Source: Ochotona curzoniae (lineage: Eukaryota; Chordata; Mammalia; Lagomorpha; Ochotonidae). From it: a stretch of DNA of 64,000 nt. The notes below the pieces were generated by a model, which was not told where the DNA came from, did no database searches, and saw only the letters and a program-made list of their open reading frames with translations. The DNA is taken from positions 23,094,501 to 23,158,500 of the forward strand of contig NW_024465369.1 in assembly GCF_017591425.1 (NCBI RefSeq), read 5' to 3'. The position numbers and the translations under genes are program-made. Shown in pieces: positions 55,301 through 61,300 of the stretch. Position 1 is the first letter of the stretch; every line of letters begins with the position of its first letter.

Positions 55301-58300
55301 AAAACGTGAGAAGTTTGTTTTTTACTAAAGGATAACGTTCAGGTTCACACATGCAAGATAACTAAGTTTTAAGCCTCTGAAACAGCATTCTGTATTATTA
55401 GTGTATTTTACAAGCATGACAGAGGAACAGAGAGAAAAATACACATAATTGAACTTAAAACAATCATTTTCATATTCTAGTCTTTATCTCTGAGAATGTA
55501 CATTTTCTCAAGCTTCAAATAAGTAGATATGTCATTTTGTTTTGTTCTTGTATTTTCCTGCTGGCACAGTTATTTTTAATAAATGCATATTACTCAATCA
55601 TGCGGAAGCATCACGATTTATTTAATAATCACTACAGTGAGATATTTACTTAATCTGTCATCAGATTACGCTACTTTACTTTCATTTGTGAAGTCTTTTT
55701 TACTATGGCTTTTGCTCTATGGAGTAAACTTGATTTGAATTAACTCAGAAGACAAGTATTTCCTTCCTCCATTATCTTAAATCCTCCTATATTCTTTATT
55801 TTGTATAACTAGTAAAATAAAACATTGTTCCATGCTCCTATTTGGATTGTAAGAAATTTCAATGCTTTGCTCTCTTCTTTTACAGTTCCCTAGAGCAGAA
55901 CATTTTCAAATCATCTATTTCCTTCTCAGTGCTCATTCCATGGGATCCCCTGGAATTCCAGGGGTACATCAGGCCCCCCTCCGTGAAGTCTGAGTCCTGC
56001 TTCTCTCCATTCTTTCAAAAACTCCTCAGGTTGCTCTGTTCCTCATACAGGTCAGCTGTTCTTGTGCTTCTCTCATGTCCGAGCTCCCAGGAAAAGCCCC
56101 TCCTTAAACATACAAGGATTTTCTGCACTTCTTTTCAAACTAATTGCTCAACTTAAAGACCCAAGAACCAGCACGACAAAGCAGGATGGAGAAGGGTCAA
56201 GGAAAGCCTGGGGATACATCAGCATCCACAGTCCCACTCCTACAACAATGGCTGTTAGACTTGAACTTGAATCAGAAAACACAGACTGCTTCGTAAACCA
56301 CAGATGGCTGGGCCCATTCCTGGAGTTTATGATCCAGTAAATTTGAGCGTTTCTTGAAAATCTGCATTTCTACAGACACATTGAAAACAACTTCTATGGA
56401 GGAAAAAGAGCTTATCTGTGAATAGAAATGTGTTTCTTATCTAGAACATTTTGCCTTCTTAAGGCATATCCATATATTTACCTGATATTCTTCATTGTCC
56501 GTGCCAAAGTTTAATTTGTGCAAAGTTGAGAATCTCTAGCCCTCGGGTGAATAATCTAAGACTTTCCTGCACTTGGCAGTATCAGGTGATGGAAAGATGG
56601 AAATAGATATTCGGAACAGGTTGACTTGACTTCAGAAAACTGGGATTTTAAGACTGATGTGTTTGAGGAAAGATACCTGTTAACTCCGTGCTGTTATTCA
56701 ATGGTTTCTTGCACACGTAGGGCAGTAGAGCCTCACAGGGCAAACTCTCCCAGAGACCGGACTCAGCGTTCATCCTCACACAGCTTGACCCACCTAGTGC
56801 AGGTGTGTTGAACTTGTCTTAACAGGGAAGATTTCCAGTTAGAAGAGCAAGGTTAGGGCCAGGGTAGTGTACGGAAAAAATCATTCAGATTCCTAATTCT
56901 ACTTTCCAGGAAACACACAGAATGAACTTTTTCCTAAGTTAAATGTATAAGTCTTAATGGACAACAATGCACTTCACTGTGTCTTTCTTCTAAAAATTTA
57001 GACTATGGGGCAAGGGGAACACCATGAGACATTCATATCAAGGTGAATCTGAACAAAAATACTGAAGCCTCTGTCCCCAAACAACTACCATGTCATAGCC
57101 TTGTAGGCCTTATTTTTTTATTTTAGCCAATAATTAAATTTTTTTTTATGATTCTAAAACGCCTTTAAGGACTTAAAGATTGGATAACCTTGAAAGATTT
57201 TATTGGTTGAGATGACAGAATATCAATTCACCAATAAATAAACGTAATTAATTAGAGAACAACAAACTGGTATTTTATTGTACTTAGCTTATCAACTCCT
57301 CACTTTTAGGTTCTGCATCTCATCTATCAGAAGCCTACGGTTTTATTTTTTCAAAAGGTAGTTAATTCCTTCTTTCACTGAGAAAGTTGTTTATTTAAGC
57401 ATGATTTTTATTTGTTTTATTTACTATAAAATTTGCATTTAGGTATTTATTTGTGTTCAGTATTTTAGGGATACTCCAGTGGGGAAACCCAAGAGCTTGA
57501 GGATGGCAAAATATTTTGACTATAGGGTTAAACTGCTAAGAAATAATACGGGCAAATCATAGATATGTCTAGTGCCTTACAAAGGACAAAGAATGGCTCC
57601 TGGCCATGTGGCATGGTTCATTCTGCCCTTACCTAAAAGCACAGGGTTGCTCTAAAGGTCAGGGACAAAGGATCAGTTGCTTTTGTATGTTTGTTGGGAT
57701 ATAACCATAGCAAAATTAAGAATGATTTAGTGAAAAAAAATCTTTTGAGATGTAAACAAAACAAAAAAAAAGAGTTGGTAAAAAATGAAACTTTTATAAG
57801 TTCTTAGTGGTGAGAGATTTTTTTTGTAGTATTTGCTCTATGTAAAACAGGTGGGAAAAGCAGCAGTTACCTGGGTCCCAGTTGAGGAAGTTTAGCGGTT
57901 TGTGGTCTGACCATTCCCAGCCTCTAGCAGAGTGCAGCTGGTTTAAACCAATCCAGAAAAATTTAGCAATGTCTTCTTTTTCTGTAAGAATCACATATAT
58001 TTTTTTAAAATTACAAAAAATATAATTAGCTAAATCAAACTCAGATGGATAGGGACAGATGTATAATTACTGTTCCACTCGGCAGCAAAGGTAAGGTTAG
58101 GAGAGAATTACAAAGGAACTTGGCTGTGAAAGAAAGCGGTAGGGCTGCAGGTTCCAGAAAATGGGTCAGGCACGATAGCTCAGTGGCTAAATCCTTGCCT
58201 TGCAGCTGCTTGGGTCCCCTAGGAGTGCCAGTTCATGTCCTAGCAGCTCCACTTCCCATCCAGCTCCTTGCTTGTGGCCAGGGAAAGAGTAAAGGATAGC

Positions 58301-61300
58301 CCAAAAGCCTTGGAGACCCGGAAGAAGCTACTGGCTTTGGCAGCTCAGCTCTGGCTGTTGCAGCCACTTAAGGAATGAACGAGGAAACAGATCTTTCTAT
58401 CTCTCCTTCTCTCTATATATCTGCATTTCCAATAAAAATAAACACATTTTTAAAGATGAGTTGGAGCTGGAGAGAAGGAGAGAAGGGGGAAGAGAGGGAG
58501 AGAAGTGGAAAGAGAAGCAAAGAGAGGGAATGGGAGGGGAAGAGAGGGAGAGAGAGCAAGGAGAGTAGGAGAGGAAGGAAAAGCAAGTGAACTTCCACCT
58601 GATAGTTTACTCCCCAAACGTCTGTAATGGGGTTGGGCTTGGAACTCACTCCAGTGATGGCTGCCTTCCAGCATGCACATCAGCAGGAAGTGGGAATTGA
58701 GACCTGAGGTGGAATTTGAACCAGGTATTTGAATATGGGACATGGGTATCCAAAATAGCATCTTAAGTTCTGAGCCAAATCTCCATTCCCAAGTCTATGT
58801 TTTAATGGAAGAAGTTTAGGCAAATTTATAGCCAGTTGGGGAGGAAATGAAAAGTAGGTAGAGGGGAGAGTAAAAGTAGGTGAAATTGTAAGATGAAGAA
58901 CATCTACTGTGGACACAAAGAGCTTGGAGAAGGTGCTAACCTGGAATATGATGATCCTATAAGTTGGGGTCAGGAACCAGGGTTACAGTCACTTTTCTCA
59001 AAGGCCTAGATGGTGAGGGTACTCCACTAAGAAGGAAAGGATGGGTATTTGGGTAGATGCTATGAGGAAAGAGCTGAAGGGAACTTAGGATTCATTTTTC
59101 TCTCTCTTTCTAAACATATACCATGGCTGCTGACACTTATACACAAAGACTCTGCCAATATAATTGAATATAATTTTTTTCCTTAATTGATTTTCCGGAA
59201 TCCCTAAGGAAGTCCTGGAAACTGTGACATATTTTGGGTCTCCAGACTCAACCATACTGTGATATTCAGAATTCCCTGCATTCCATTGGCGATAGTATTG
59301 AAAAGTTCTTCTTATCCTTCCCAAATCAGGTATTGTTCCTTCCATGAAGGCTTTCCAGATATCCTCCAGTATGAAGTAACTGCTCCCTCTGAAAATCCTA
59401 TCATGTACTGCGCGAGGCAAGCTCACACTCATCATGGAACAAACTGAAGCTTGCAAGCTGATAGCCTCGTGATGTGCTTAGTTACTGTGTTATTTGTGAT
59501 TTGTATTAATGAACTCATTGAGGCCATAAGACTTCCAAATGGCGACTGTGTTGGCAACTCTGAGAGTTCTCTGTGTTTCTTTGCTAGGTGGAAGTGAATG
59601 GGAAATGGATACAGTTCCTGCTTATAGGGTAGATTTCTTCTATGGCATGCGTAATCTGGAACTAGGCTTTTTTCCTATTACATCTCATTTCTATCCAGAA
59701 ACAGATGATTACTAGCATAAAACTCCAGCAAGAGGGTGAGTTCACTGAGAGGGGTGTTGTTTAACTGCTCTGCCGTGGATGTCTTTGTTCTTATCTGACC
59801 CTATACTTTTATTCGTCTTCCATAATGAGAAGCCACAGGGTCTGATAACAGTCATGCATTTGACTGACAGCAGAGACATTAACCTAAACTCGCTCCAGCC
59901 TTGGGGAGATCTGTCAAGGTTGGTCAAGGTGAGTAATCTTTCAGCATATGGGCAAATGAGGAGGAATGGAAATGTGATGCTTCTGCTCTGGGAATTGTAG
60001 AATCCTCCTTTGTAGGTCTTGAATGAATTGGAAAGGGCAGAGCCTTGGGAAATCTGATTTCCAAACACAATGCAGTGAGTATATGGCCATCAATTTACTA
60101 CCCACAGGTCCCTGTAGTAATAAAACAAAAATGAAACCAAACAAATACAGAGCTGACAGAAAAGAAAAACAAAGCTCTTTTAGACTACATGAGACTTAGT
60201 TTTAAGACTCCTTCTGCTTTTATGTATGGCAAAAGGTTTTCTAATCACACCAAACTTTTTTTAAACAAAATTCTCAATTGTATTCCACAGTATATTCAAT
60301 TGTTATTTCCCCAACAAGATCAAACGCTTTGGCCACAAAATGTGTGTCTGATTTTTTATCTTGTTGGCCTCATCAGTCCTGGTCCAATATTTACATATGG
60401 TAGTTTTCAGTAAAAGGATGCTTGATAGAAATTTGCCTTTAATATTTTGATACTCTTTTAGATGCTAATTAAATAGTAATTCAATATAATATCGATCAAA
60501 ATTATAATAGGAGTTATTACTGAAACTAACAGGTAGTGCCTTACAACTACAGTGAAGAACAAATTATATTTTAAAGAGTATTTCCTCTCTTGCCTATATG
60601 ATTTAAAATTTCACAAAATATTTAAAATTACTGCCTTGCAAACAAAACAAAGCCCAGGCATTCATTCCATAAGCCCACTTATTAGATCCACTTTGGGATT
60701 TCTTAAAACTTACCTTGCTTTAGAGGACTGAAGTCTATTGGTATGTTTATAAGATTTATTTATTATTTTTTTTAAAGATTTATTTTTATTATTTTTTTTA
60801 TTGGAAAGGTGGATATACAGAGAGGAGAGACAGAGAGGAAGATCTTCCGTCTGATGATTCACTCCCTAAGTGAGCGCCAACGGACGATACTATGCTGATC
60901 CGAAGCCAGGAGCCTCTTCCGGGTCTCCTACGTGGGTGCAGGGCCCCAAAGCTCTGGGCTGTCCTCGACTGCTTTCCCGGGCCACAGGTGGGAGCTGGAA
61001 TGGAAGCAGGGCTGCTGGGATAGAACTGGCGCCCATATGGGATTCTGGGGCGTGCAAGGCGAGGACCTTAACCACTGCGCCACCACGCCAGGCCCAAGAT
61101 TTATTTATTTTTAAAATTTATTTGGAAGGTAGAGTTAGAGGGAGAAGGACGGACAGAGAGATCTTCCACTCATCGGTTTACTACCCACATGGCCACAATG
61201 ACCAGAGCCAACGTAATTTGAAATGTTGGAGCTTTCTCCAGGTCTATCACAGGGTTATAGGGTCACAAGGACTTGAGCCAACCTCTACTGTTTTTCCAGG

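Noticed and set aside
56789..56801. CACTAG as the acceptor of LY75 exon ~6
   Set aside because: It would drop eight residues that align with the family; the upstream TGTTAAG site restores them in frame.
59085..59456. Minus-strand frame of 123 codons near 59.2 kb
   Set aside because: Overlaps an L2-like relic, shows no family motif, and has no splice support within LY75.
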